Assembly (NCBI GenBank): GCA_965243775.1
Contig: CBDEWF010000040.1
Location: 1-64,000, forward strand
Direction: 5' to 3'
DNA from: Sansalvadorimonas sp965243775
GTDB lineage: Bacteria; Pseudomonadota; Gammaproteobacteria; Pseudomonadales; Endozoicomonadaceae
Length of the DNA: 64,000 bases
A program made the translations under genes and the position numbers. The notes beneath the pieces were generated by a model that had not been told where the DNA came from, searched no databases, and worked only from the letters and a program-made list of their open reading frames with translations. Shown here one piece after another: positions 9,010 to 17,571 of this stretch (positions are counted from its first letter, which is position 1; every line of letters starts with the position of its first letter).

Positions 9010-10305
9010 CTAGCAATTTTCAACCTGGAAAGATTTCAACCAGGCATCAATCCGTCTGCAGGCCTGAACCAGTCTCGGGCAGTTCTGCTCAACAAATATA
9101 TTTCTGAGCTGTTTGTTCCCCTGTTTTTCTGCCGACCGCAATGCTTGTCCACCGTCAAAATCAACAAAGGCCAGACGGGCATATAGCTGGTCTGCAGACA
9201 GACTGAAATCGGTACCCGGCAGAATAGCAACACCCGCTTTTGCCAGCAGCTGCTGGCAGACCTGATCAGAAGTGGTGATCCCTTTAGCCGCCAGTTGACT
9301 TCTATATTTTTCAAAGTTGATCAGCAGGTAAAAGCCACCAACTGCCGGTACCATCTCCAGTCCTGACCTGCACAGGTGCTCAACCATGTACCCGGATATC
9401 GCTTTCAGTACCCGGCGTGACTGGAACAGGTACTCTTCTACAGCTGGTGGACGTTCAAAAGCTGTACAGGCAGCATACTGGGTTGGTGCGCTAACCGAGG
9501 TAAAGGTTTCACTGGCAATCACCGCCATCTTGTCCTGAAGTACAGACAACTCCGGCGGGAAAATCATCACTCCCAGGCGCCAGCCACCAGCTCCGCACCA
9601 TTTGCTCAGACCACTGCTGATCACAGTGCCTTCCGGGTAAAATGCAGCCATGGAGTGGTGTTCCCCTTCAAAGCGGGTTTCACCGTAGATCTCATCGGAG
9701 ATAATCAGAATTCCGTTACGCCGGGCCGCCTGAGCAATGGCCTGCATCTGTTCCGGCTCGTAGCTGCATCCGGTGGGGTTACAGGGGTAATTAAGAACCA
9801 GAGCCCGAACCACCTCCTCATCGGGTTGTTCCAGCTGATCCAGCTGTTCCGGCTGAATGCGCCACTGGTTTTCCGGCAAGGTGGGCAGGTGACGCACAGA
9901 GCGCCCCAACAGAAAGGCCTGAGGAGCATAAGAGACCCAACAGGGGGCAGGTAAAATCAGTTCCACCTTGCAGGCCATCTGCAGGTTAAACAGCAGTTCT
10001 TTGGAACCAGGACCGATTAATACTGATTCCGCATCACGAAGCACACCATCCCTGTTCTGGTAGTACTCTGCAACGGACTTCCTGAGAACATGAAGTCCGC
10101 GCACAGGAAGATAATCTTTTTCACCGGCATGGTTTCGCAAAGCTTCAGCAACAATATCAGGTACCGGAAAAGGGGACTGTCCAAGCCCTAGTTTGATAAT
10201 ATCCCGCCCTTCCCGGATCAGGCGGTTAGACTCTTCATTGATTCTCAGGGTGGCTGATGGTTCCAGCTCCCTGACGCCATGACTCAGCTGGTCGTAGCTG
10301 ATCAT
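9010..10305 (-). CDS. PLP-dependent class I/II aminotransferase
   Basis: Fold type I aminotransferase of about 431 residues, aspartate aminotransferase-like. Visible motifs: KDYLPVRGLHVLR substrate-gate region, NYPCNPTG (cofactor/substrate asparagine), SDEIYGE (PLP-pyridine aspartate), and SGLSKWCGAGGWRLG with the Schiff-base lysine and phosphate-binding arginine. The substrate cannot be decided. Position next to glnD recalls dapC in pseudomonads, but the sequence does not look like a clear DapC, so no symbol is given. The start MISYDQL at 10305 is chosen because GGAGG lies five bases upstream; an earlier ATG at 10320 lacks such a site. Convergent with glnD. Confidence 0.85.
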   Translation of the reverse strand: MISYDQLSHGVRELEPSATLRINEESNRLIREGRDIIKLGLGQSPFPVPDIVAEALRNHAGEKDYLPVRGLHVLRKSVAEYYQNRDGVLRDAESVLIGPGSKELLFNLQMACKVELILPAPCWVSYAPQAFLLGRSVRHLPTLPENQWRIQPEQLDQLEQPDEEVVRALVLNYPCNPTGCSYEPEQMQAIAQAARRNGILIISDEIYGETRFEGEHHSMAAFYPEGTVISSGLSKWCGAGGWRLGVMIFPPELSVLQDKMAVIASETFTSVSAPTQYAACTAFERPPAVEEYLFQSRRVLKAISGYMVEHLCRSGLEMVPAVGGFYLLINFEKYRSQLAAKGITTSDQVCQQLLAKAGVAILPGTDFSLSADQLYARLAFVDFDGGQALRSAEKQGNKQLRNIFVEQNCPRLVQACRRIDAWLKSFQVENC

Positions 10306-10644
10306 AAATGCCTCCGGCATTAATTCTTTTTATTGTGGGTTTATTGGCAAATCTTAAACGACGGGTAATCTGGGTAAATGACCGTTTGTCGGATAAATGA
10401 ACATACAGCCATGAGTGGGGAAACAGCAAAGAAATATGTTATCCGCAGAAGTTCAGAGTGTGAAGGCACAAGTAACAAATCCAGAGTTATAGCCACCAGG
10501 GATACTGACGAACTGATCGGTTTCTGCAATATCAAGTTTATGGGAGGCGTGGTGGAATTCGGTATTGTTATTTAAACACATATAACTTCCTTTTTGCTGG
10601 TGTAGTCTACCTTGTTTATCTGCTATAGAGTTTAGGGGAAGACG
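10306..10644. other. Intergenic, no gene supported
   Basis: This stretch separates two divergently transcribed genes. It contains one 65-codon plus-strand frame (10378-10575) with no ribosome site or recognisable motif, which I do not accept. It should hold the promoters for both neighbours; I see no clear hexamer pair. Confidence 0.4.
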
Positions 10645-12525
10645 ATGTCTGTCTGGTCAAACTTGTTTACCATGGAAATGCCCTTCGCATTTTCATTTTG
10701 GGGGGTGGGCTTTTCCCGCTCATGGCTGTTTGGTGATCAATACGAAAAAAAACGTTTGACTGTATTTGTTCAGCACTTCAGGAAAACCTGGCTGCTTCAA
10801 AGAATGACTTTAATTGCCCTTCTGGTATCTGAACCGGCAGGGGCGATGTATCAAGAAATGTATCAAAAAGAGTTGCTCCACTCTCTGGCCATGCAGCAAT
10901 GGACCAATGGTGAAACTGGCTATGGCGTTATGAATGAAGATAATCAACTAGCCAGTTTGCAATTTGACGGTGGCGCGCATTCGATAAACCTATTGCGTGC
11001 TCCCATGCTGTCTGACAGGTGGAACTCTGGTCCGCCCTCGACATACCCAGAGCCAGGGAGGCCCATGTTGGATGATACTCTTCCATCGTTAGCACCAGCT
11101 CCAGAAAAAGATAAAATTGTTGTTATGGGACTTGAAGCATTTAAGAGGCAGTTTCCCAATCTTCATTGGGCGATAACAGCAGAAGATGGAAAACTCCTTG
11201 ATGGTGTTGAGCGGTTCAAGGAAGATCTTATAACTTATAGGGCATTGCATGGAATGGAGGTTTTTTTCAAGGAGTTGCGCTCTCAAAAAAGTGGAGACGC
11301 AAGAGCCTTCGGCAGGCAACTTTTTACAACAATGGCCTCCCGCATGTTATCAACTGCTAATTCGCGGTCTATGTTTGCAAAACTACTAGAGAAGCTTTGG
11401 CACTTGCATAAGACATCATCGAAGAAATCTGGCCTCAGCAAAATGTATGAGCAGTCAGATACTTTATACTCAGGCAGCAACCCCGATCCGTTCGTAACCG
11501 TTGTGCAGCAATTATTGCAAGAGCGAGGGTCGGATATGCTTGATCTACTGTTACCGGACATGCCTGAAAAACTTACAAATTTTGCAGCAGAGTTTCCTGT
11601 GTCTTACTCAATCGCACGGCTGGTGCACGACCAAAATCAAAAGTACTGGTGGTTTAAACATTACAAAACTCGCGAACTAACAACAAGCATGACACAAGTA
11701 TTTGCCGAAGGTGTCGAGAGCACTCTGCCAACAAGAGGAACAAAATGGCCAAGTCTGAAACGAGTATTAAAGCAATACCTCTTCGAGGTTGTTGAGCTGC
11801 CAGTCACTATGGATGAAGAACTGCTTGTTAATTCTCTGTTTCACGCGCTTCTAAGACAACGGTTCATGCTCTATACCATTAGTCACCCCTTTACCCCAGG
11901 GAAACAGGCTGCCTGTACAGAATCTGGCAGGCATTATGAAACGATATTAGAAACGGCTGGTGAACTGAACCCGTCTGAGTCTGATGACGCAATTACTCGC
12001 ATTTTAACGGCACTCAATAAACAAGCTGCATGCTATGATTTCAATACTATTGCGAGAGCTTTTTTTATGCTTCTGGAGGCACCATTAGGGATATTCCCTC
12101 TGGACAAAACAATTAGTCGCTGGACGTCGAAAAAGAAGGATATATACCCCCTCTTCCAATGGTTGTCAGATATTCCCACAGGGGATATAGAAAAAAACTA
12201 TACGGATTTGCTCTTGAAGGACTGGGTATTGGAAGAAGGGATGACGGCATCTTTTCCATTACCTGATGTGGATCCTCGCTATAAGCAAAATAACAACCTG
12301 GAAAGGCGGGTCAAGGAAATGAGTACTCTACTTAAGGTTCCTTCTCCTGAGGATTCGGCTCTTCAGTTTGTGAGCCTGATTTCTGAAAATCTACAAAAAC
12401 AGGGTCATTCAACCGGAATGAAAGGGATATCAGACGTTCAATCCATCACAGATGATGAAGTTGATGAAGCCATGATGGCGCAAGTTTATAAACTATTACC
12501 GCAATTCCACATAAGCCATAAGTGA
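10645..12525 (+). CDS. Large orphan protein, possibly exported
   Basis: I do not recognise this 626-residue protein. AGGGGA six bases before ATG 10645 supports that start. The first 30 residues are encoded by DNA resembling the dispersed repeat found at 13659-13742 and 23320-23391, so the N-terminus may be repeat-derived. A basic stretch and hydrophobic segment follow (RKTWLLQRMTLIALLV, about 47-62) with SEPAGA after it, which could act as an internal signal peptide; an ATG at 10804 would place it at the N-terminus but lacks a ribosome site. The rest is soluble and helix-rich, with a Pro-rich patch near 120-140 and no cysteine-rich or catalytic motif I can name. Composition resembles large accessory or effector-type proteins of symbionts, but this is only an impression. 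Confidence 0.7.
   Translation: MSVWSNLFTMEMPFAFSFWGVGFSRSWLFGDQYEKKRLTVFVQHFRKTWLLQRMTLIALLVSEPAGAMYQEMYQKELLHSLAMQQWTNGETGYGVMNEDNQLASLQFDGGAHSINLLRAPMLSDRWNSGPPSTYPEPGRPMLDDTLPSLAPAPEKDKIVVMGLEAFKRQFPNLHWAITAEDGKLLDGVERFKEDLITYRALHGMEVFFKELRSQKSGDARAFGRQLFTTMASRMLSTANSRSMFAKLLEKLWHLHKTSSKKSGLSKMYEQSDTLYSGSNPDPFVTVVQQLLQERGSDMLDLLLPDMPEKLTNFAAEFPVSYSIARLVHDQNQKYWWFKHYKTRELTTSMTQVFAEGVESTLPTRGTKWPSLKRVLKQYLFEVVELPVTMDEELLVNSLFHALLRQRFMLYTISHPFTPGKQAACTESGRHYETILETAGELNPSESDDAITRILTALNKQAACYDFNTIARAFFMLLEAPLGIFPLDKTISRWTSKKKDIYPLFQWLSDIPTGDIEKNYTDLLLKDWVLEEGMTASFPLPDVDPRYKQNNNLERRVKEMSTLLKVPSPEDSALQFVSLISENLQKQGHSTGMKGISDVQSITDDEVDEAMMAQVYKLLPQFHISHK
10669..10733 (+). repeat. Dispersed repeat, copy 2 (inside coding start)
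   Basis: The stretch from ATGGAAATGCCC to CCCGCTCATGGCTGTTTG resembles the 13690-13740 and 23320-23391 copies (shared ATGAAAATG, GCATTTT and GCTCATGGCTG blocks). Here it falls within the first codons of the orphan protein. Confidence 0.4.
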
Positions 12526-12708
12526 CTGTTCACAAATTTCAAAAACACTATCACTGATAGTCGTACAAAAACCATAATTTATATCATTTCATTCAAACTC
12601 AAACTGCAATAAATTAAATGTTATAAAGCTTGCTCCACAAGCTACCCAGCGATCAGGAGCAGGCTCATTTAAACTATGAAAAACGTGCTCAATTAACAGG
12701 AGTAGATG

Positions 12709-13635
12709 ATGCACATCGGTTTTGATATCGGGGGAACCAAAACAGAAATTATTGTTCTGGATAAAGCCGGTGAAGTTCAGTTAAAGAAGCGTATTGCTAC
12801 ACTCCACGACTATCCCCAGTTTATAAATAATATTGTTTCACTGGTCAGCGAAGCAGAATTCAAAGTCAATCATCGATGCACTATAGGCATAGGGATACCC
12901 GGTGTGGTCAACCCCAGAGATGGCCTGGTAAAAAATGCCAACTGCACCTTTCTGAACGGCAGGCCTCTGCTGCAGGATTTAACTGAAAGACTGGGACGTG
13001 CTCCAAGAATTGCCAACGATGCCAACTGCCTGACACTATCTGAAGCCGTTGACGGTGCCGCCGCTGGCCAAAACGTTGTTTTTGGAGTCATTCTGGGAAC
13101 CGGCTGCGGTGGTGGCATAGTTGTTAACCAGGAAGTGATAACCGGTTTGAATGCCAATACCGGAGAGTGGGGGCACAACCCTCTTCCGTCATATTCAGCG
13201 ACTAAGGACGGCTTCGCGCCCCCCTGCTTCTGCGGTAGCAAGAACTGTCTTGAACAGTATATTTCAGGAACCGGCTTTGCAAGGCAGTACAATAGCAGGC
13301 TCTCTGCAGGTCTAACCTCTGTAAATCAGCCCCCTGCAAGTCTGACAGTACCGGAAATCATGACCTTGGTTGAACAGGGGGATGGTCTTGCTATAGAAGT
13401 GTATCAGCTGTTTATTGACCAGCTGGCCCGCAGCCTCGCGGTTATCGTGAATATTCTTGATCCCGATGCCATTGTCATTGGCGGAGGCCTGTCCAATGTT
13501 GACCGGATCTACCAGAATGTCACCCAGGTTATGCCCCAATACACCATTACCGCTGATGTGCACATCAATGTCATGAAAGCACGCTTTGGTGATTCCTCCG
13601 GCATCCGGGGCGCAGCCTGGCTAGGACGGGCATAA
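12709..13635 (+). CDS. mak: ROK-family fructokinase
   Basis: Sugar kinase of about 308 residues. The N-terminal phosphate-binding loop is GFDIGGTKTE (about 4-13); the catalytic aspartate lies in ANDANCL; the zinc site is GEWGHNPLP plus CFCGSKNCLE, and ISGTGFARQY follows. Blocks such as SEAVDGAAAGQ, LDPDAIVIGGGLSNVDR and GDSSGIRGAAWL match E. coli Mak closely in my memory, so fructokinase is favoured over NagK or glucokinase. ATG 12709 lies six bases after CAGGAG; the adjacent ATG at 12706 is only three bases away. It could phosphorylate fructose freed by the downstream alpha-glucosidase if the substrate is sucrose; the F-box array separates the two. Confidence 0.8.
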   Translation: MHIGFDIGGTKTEIIVLDKAGEVQLKKRIATLHDYPQFINNIVSLVSEAEFKVNHRCTIGIGIPGVVNPRDGLVKNANCTFLNGRPLLQDLTERLGRAPRIANDANCLTLSEAVDGAAAGQNVVFGVILGTGCGGGIVVNQEVITGLNANTGEWGHNPLPSYSATKDGFAPPCFCGSKNCLEQYISGTGFARQYNSRLSAGLTSVNQPPASLTVPEIMTLVEQGDGLAIEVYQLFIDQLARSLAVIVNILDPDAIVIGGGLSNVDRIYQNVTQVMPQYTITADVHINVMKARFGDSSGIRGAAWLGRA

Positions 13636-13654
13636 GACAGCACTCATTCAGGCC

Positions 13655-13742
13655 TTTTACCCATAGGGCATAAAGCCCGCTCATGGCTGCTTACTATGAA
13701 AATGCTGGCGCATTTTCGGCTCATGGCTGTTTGCAGTCATTA
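13655..13742 (+). repeat. Dispersed intergenic repeat, copy 3
   Basis: Contains ACCCATAGGGCATAAAGCCC, GCTCATGGCTGCTTACTATG, AAAATGCTGGCGCATTTT and CGGCTCATGGCTGTTTG in succession. The first half matches copy 1 in inverse orientation; the second half matches copies at 10669-10733 and 23320-23391. Located between mak and the first F-box gene. Confidence 0.5.
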
Positions 13743-13886
13743 TACGGCTCAGTGAATATCCATTATGTCAGGACAGCTGACAGGCATTGCCTGTTAAAGT
13801 CAGTGATACTGATCTGTTTGAAAAAGCAAGAACACAGAGTTCGCTGTCTAGTGTACTACTGGCAATTCACTTACGGAACACGGTTT

Positions 13887-15479
13887 ATGGATATTGGCAC
13901 GGGCAGCACCAAGCCAACCTCTCGAATGTTGACCCTTAAACTGACACCAGAACAGGTTGCACAGGGTAAATGCTGGGTTAGGCAAGTCTCTATAAGTGGG
14001 AAATCATACCGCCTGGTCAGCCAGGATACTGACCCTGACAAGCAGCTCTACAGCCTTGGAACGGTAAGAAAAAAACGAACATGTCCAAGCTCTGAAATCA
14101 ATCCCATGGTAAAACCCATGGTAAAGGCAAAGGGCTATTCTCCTCTGCTTGAACTCCCCAATGACCTTCTAGCCCTGATTTTTTTGCATTTAGTGCCTTC
14201 CGATATCGATAGCGTCAGCCAAAGTTGTCGACTGTTTCGCACTCTTGTCCATAGCTGGTACCCTGATAAGACCCTTTTTCAAGAGGCCAGAAAGTTATAC
14301 ACCAAAGGTTACACACTTTGTTCTGATACAGTCGCTATATTGCGCAATCTCTATAGAGCAAATAAAGAGTGTCTCACCACACAAAAAAAGCATGGCATCT
14401 CAAACGAGACGATGGTTATGGCTCTTTATAATAAGTACTTTGCCGAGGCACTGCTGCAACGTTTAATAAGCGAAAAAAAAATTCAATGGGTTTTGAAAAA
14501 GGAAATTCTGAATATTCCATACTTCCACCTAAGTTCTGTTCATGGACAAGCTCTTCTTCCTGGGGGAAAAATAGCCTGTTCATGTACTGACGAATTAACC
14601 CATGAGAATTTTATCACCATATATAGCCTGAAAAGTGGTAAGAAACTCCGCACATTGATGTGTGACCAATCCCAAGTCCACGTCAACTCTTTGCTGTTAT
14701 TAACAAACGGTTTGCTAGTGTCAGGACATACCTTTGGGGATCTGAACGTGTGGAATACAGAAACGGGTGAGTTGAAGAAAAACCTTGATAAAAAACATAC
14801 TGACAATGTGTACTCCCTGGTTCAAATTTCAAAAGATCGCTTTGTTTCAGGAGGCCACGATGGAATGATCCATATCTGGAACGCCACAGACCTCAGCCAT
14901 GTAAAAAAATTGACGTTTAAACTGAAAGCGAAAATTACAACTATGGTAATAACCCACGAGGGATACCTTGCTGTCGCCAACAATAATGATTTTAATTGTC
15001 TTTTTTACCTGGTGGATATAGAAAAAGACAAATGTATAAAAAAGAAATCTTCAAGAACTGGCTTTATTAATCAAATGGTCTCTCTCCCCCATGGGTATTT
15101 GGCCATATCATTGGGTCATAAAATAAAAATAATGAATACCGAATCTGGCAAATACCTGCGTTCCCTGGAAAGAAGTACAGAACTCTCAAAAAGGCTGACT
15201 GTCATCCCTGGAGGCCTCCTCGCCGCTACATACAATGATGGCACTATCCGTATATGGAACCCTGAAACCGGTCACTGCCGACAAACTCTGAATACAAGAC
15301 AAACTCTGAATACAAAGAGCGCTGACAGTGCCGATGATAGGGTAGCAGACTATATTCACGTAATGAATGATGGCTCCCTGCTCTCCGGACATATAGTGAG
15401 TAAGAAGTTAAAGCACTGGGTTATACAGCCACAGGAGCCAGCTGAGGCATCTGCCAGCACGCCACCAGAGTTGCAATAA
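13887..15479 (+). CDS. F-box/WD40 repeat protein, copy 1
   Basis: Eukaryotic-like protein of 530 residues from MDIGTGSTKP. Residues about 87-125 form an F-box (LLELPNDLLALIFLHLVPSD, then IDSVSQSCRLFRTL), the motif that binds Skp1 in SCF ubiquitin ligases. Residues about 215-520 contain WD40-type blades: LLVSGHTFGDLNVWNTETGE, FVSGGHDGMIHIWNATD, LAATYNDGTIRIWNPETG. Together this is the layout of a substrate-recruiting F-box protein; action inside a host cell is inference, and no secretion signal is visible. A basic patch VRKKRT lies near 60-65. The start is placed at MDIG because it is shared by all four copies; one extra base (TTACGG instead of TTAGG) just upstream lets this copy's frame extend falsely. 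It also carries a 15-base duplication giving NTRQTLNT before KSAD. Confidence 0.85.
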   Translation: MDIGTGSTKPTSRMLTLKLTPEQVAQGKCWVRQVSISGKSYRLVSQDTDPDKQLYSLGTVRKKRTCPSSEINPMVKPMVKAKGYSPLLELPNDLLALIFLHLVPSDIDSVSQSCRLFRTLVHSWYPDKTLFQEARKLYTKGYTLCSDTVAILRNLYRANKECLTTQKKHGISNETMVMALYNKYFAEALLQRLISEKKIQWVLKKEILNIPYFHLSSVHGQALLPGGKIACSCTDELTHENFITIYSLKSGKKLRTLMCDQSQVHVNSLLLLTNGLLVSGHTFGDLNVWNTETGELKKNLDKKHTDNVYSLVQISKDRFVSGGHDGMIHIWNATDLSHVKKLTFKLKAKITTMVITHEGYLAVANNNDFNCLFYLVDIEKDKCIKKKSSRTGFINQMVSLPHGYLAISLGHKIKIMNTESGKYLRSLERSTELSKRLTVIPGGLLAATYNDGTIRIWNPETGHCRQTLNTRQTLNTKSADSADDRVADYIHVMNDGSLLSGHIVSKKLKHWVIQPQEPAEASASTPPELQ

Positions 15480-15502
15480 GAGTTGCAATAAGAGTTGCAA
15501 TA
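15469..15502 (+). repeat. 12-bp tandem repeat over the stop codon
   Basis: AGTTGCAATAAG is repeated nearly three times across the stop codon of copy 1. Copies 2 and 3 have two units at the equivalent place. The repeat reflects slippage after gene duplication. Confidence 0.7.
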
Positions 15503-15656
15503 AAAGATCAATCTCAATACCGGGGATGAGTTAATATCGTCGTAACTATACGGCTCAGTGAATATCCATTATGTCAGGATAGCTGACAGGCATTGCCTGT
15601 TAAAGTCAGTGATACTGATCTGTTTGAAAAAGCAAGAACACAGAGTTCGCTGTCTA

Positions 15657-15759
15657 GTACTCGAAAACAATTTGTTTGTCTGGTCGCAATCATACAGCTT
15701 GCTTATATTTCATAGGTTATAAGCCAAAGCCTTAGGACAAACAATTTGGAACGTTGTAC
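15657..15759. mobile_element. Small MITE in the leader of F-box copy 2
   Basis: Compared with the leaders of copies 3 and 4, copy 2 carries a precise 105-base insertion. The element can be read as 103 bases with ends GTAC, imperfect terminal inverted repeats (17 of 24 matching, strongest in AATTGTTTGTC) and a TA target duplication (15655-15656 and 15760-15761). The flanks also allow a 5-base CTAGT duplication. No coding capacity; a TA duplication would suggest mobilisation by an IS630/Tc1-type transposase. Confidence 0.65.
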
Positions 15760-15796
15760 TAGTGTACTACTGGCAATTCACTTAGGAACACGGTTT

Positions 15797-17371
15797 ATGG
15801 ATATTGGCACGGGCAGCACCAAGCCAACCTCTCGAATGTTGACCCTTAAACTGACACCAGAACAGGTTGCACAGGGTAAATGCTGGGTTAGGCAAGTCTC
15901 TATAAGTGGGAAATCATACCGCCTTGTCAGACAGGATACTGACCCTGACAAGCAGCTCTACAGCCTTGGAACGGTAAGAAAAAAACGAACATGTCCAAGC
16001 TCTGAAATCAATCCCATGGTAAAACCCATGGTAAAAAAGGCAAAGGGCTATTCTCCTCTGCTTGAACTCCCCAATGACCTTCTAGCCCTGATTTTTTTGC
16101 ATTTAGTGCCTTCTGATATCGATAGCGTCAGCCAAAGTTGTCGACTGTTTCGCACTCTTGTCCATAGCTGGTACCCTGATAAGACCCTTTTTCAAGAGGC
16201 CAGAAAGTTATGCACCAAAGGTTACACACTTTGTTCTGATACAGTCGCTATATTGCACAATCTCTATAGAGCAAATAAAGAGTGCCTCACCGCACAAAAA
16301 AAGCATGGCATCTCAAACGAGACGATGGTCATGGCTCTTTATAACAAGTACTTTGCCGAGGCACTGCTGCAACGTTTAATAAGCGAAAAAAAAATTCAAT
16401 GGGTTTTGAAAAAGGAAATTCTGAATATTCCATACTGTCAGCTAGATTCTGTTCAGGGACAAGCTCTTCTTCCTGGGGAAAAAATAGCCTGTTCATGCAC
16501 TGACGAATTAACCCATGAGAGTTCTATCACCATATATAGCCTGAAAAGTGGTCAGAAACTCCGCACATTGATGTGTGACCAATCCCAAGTCTACGTTAAC
16601 TCTTTGCTGTCATTAACAAACGGTTTGTTAGTGTCAGGACATACCTCGGGGGATCTGAACGTGTGGAATACAGAAACGGGCGAGTTGAAGAAAAACCTTG
16701 ATAAAAAACATACTCTCAACGTGTACTCCCTGGTTCAAATTTCAAAAGATCGCTTTGTTTCAGGAGGCCTCCGCGATGGAATGATCCATATCTGGAACGC
16801 AACAGATCTCAGCCATGTAAAAAAATTGACGTTTAAACTGAAAACGGGCATTGAAACTATGGTAATAACCCACGGGGGATACCTTGCTGTCGCCAGCAAA
16901 AGTGATTTGAATTTTTTTGTTTACCTGGTGGATATAGAAAAAGACAAATGCATACAAACTACAAGAATTGAATATATTAGACAAATGGTCTCTCTCCCCC
17001 ATGGGTATTTGGCCATATCATTGGGTCATAGAATAAAAATAATGAATACCGAATCTGGCAAATACCTGCGTTCCCTGGAAAGAAGTACAGAACTCTCAAA
17101 AAGGCTGACTGTCATCCCTGGAGGCTTCCTCGCCGCTGTATACAATAATGGCACTATCCGTATATGGAGCCCTGAAACCGGTCACTGCCGACAAACTCTG
17201 AATACAAAGAGCGCTGACAGTACCTATGATAGGGTAGCAGACTATATTCACGTAATGAATGATGGCTCCCTGCTCTCCGGACATATAGTGAGTAAGAAGT
17301 TAAAGCACTGGGTTATACAGCCGCAGGAGCCAGCTGAGGCATCTGCCAGCACGCCACCAGAGTTGCAATAA
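15797..17371 (+). CDS. F-box/WD40 repeat protein, copy 2
   Basis: Second tandem paralogue, 524 residues from MDIGTGSTKP, almost identical to copy 1 through the F-box and following helical region. WD40 differences cluster in surface-type positions: CQLDSVQGQ for FHLSSVHGQ, ESSITIY for ENFITIY, GGLRDGMIH for GGHDGMIH, IRQMVSLPHG for INQMVSLPHG. The last blades and the tail (QPQEPAEASASTPPELQ) match copy 1. AGGA nine bases before the ATG is the likely ribosome site. Its leader carries the MITE at 15657-15759, which may alter expression. Confidence 0.85.
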   Translation: MDIGTGSTKPTSRMLTLKLTPEQVAQGKCWVRQVSISGKSYRLVRQDTDPDKQLYSLGTVRKKRTCPSSEINPMVKPMVKKAKGYSPLLELPNDLLALIFLHLVPSDIDSVSQSCRLFRTLVHSWYPDKTLFQEARKLCTKGYTLCSDTVAILHNLYRANKECLTAQKKHGISNETMVMALYNKYFAEALLQRLISEKKIQWVLKKEILNIPYCQLDSVQGQALLPGEKIACSCTDELTHESSITIYSLKSGQKLRTLMCDQSQVYVNSLLSLTNGLLVSGHTSGDLNVWNTETGELKKNLDKKHTLNVYSLVQISKDRFVSGGLRDGMIHIWNATDLSHVKKLTFKLKTGIETMVITHGGYLAVASKSDLNFFVYLVDIEKDKCIQTTRIEYIRQMVSLPHGYLAISLGHRIKIMNTESGKYLRSLERSTELSKRLTVIPGGFLAAVYNNGTIRIWSPETGHCRQTLNTKSADSTYDRVADYIHVMNDGSLLSGHIVSKKLKHWVIQPQEPAEASASTPPELQ

Positions 17372-17571
17372 GAGTTGCAATAAAAGATCAATCTCAATAC
17401 CGGGGATGAGTTAATATCGTCGTAACTATACGGCTCAGTGAATATCCATTATGTCAGGATAGCTGACAGGCATTGCCTGTTAAAGTCAGTGATACTGATC
17501 TGTTTGAAAAAGCAAGAACACAGAGTTCGCTGTCTAGTGTACTACTGGCAATTCACTTAGGAACACGGTTT

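Noticed and set aside
9010..10305. Naming the aminotransferase dapC
   Set aside because: Position beside glnD suggests it, but the sequence does not show clear DapC-specific features, so a general call is safer.
10378..10575. 65-codon plus-strand frame in the gap before the orphan gene
   Set aside because: No ribosome site, no motif, and coding-like bias absent.
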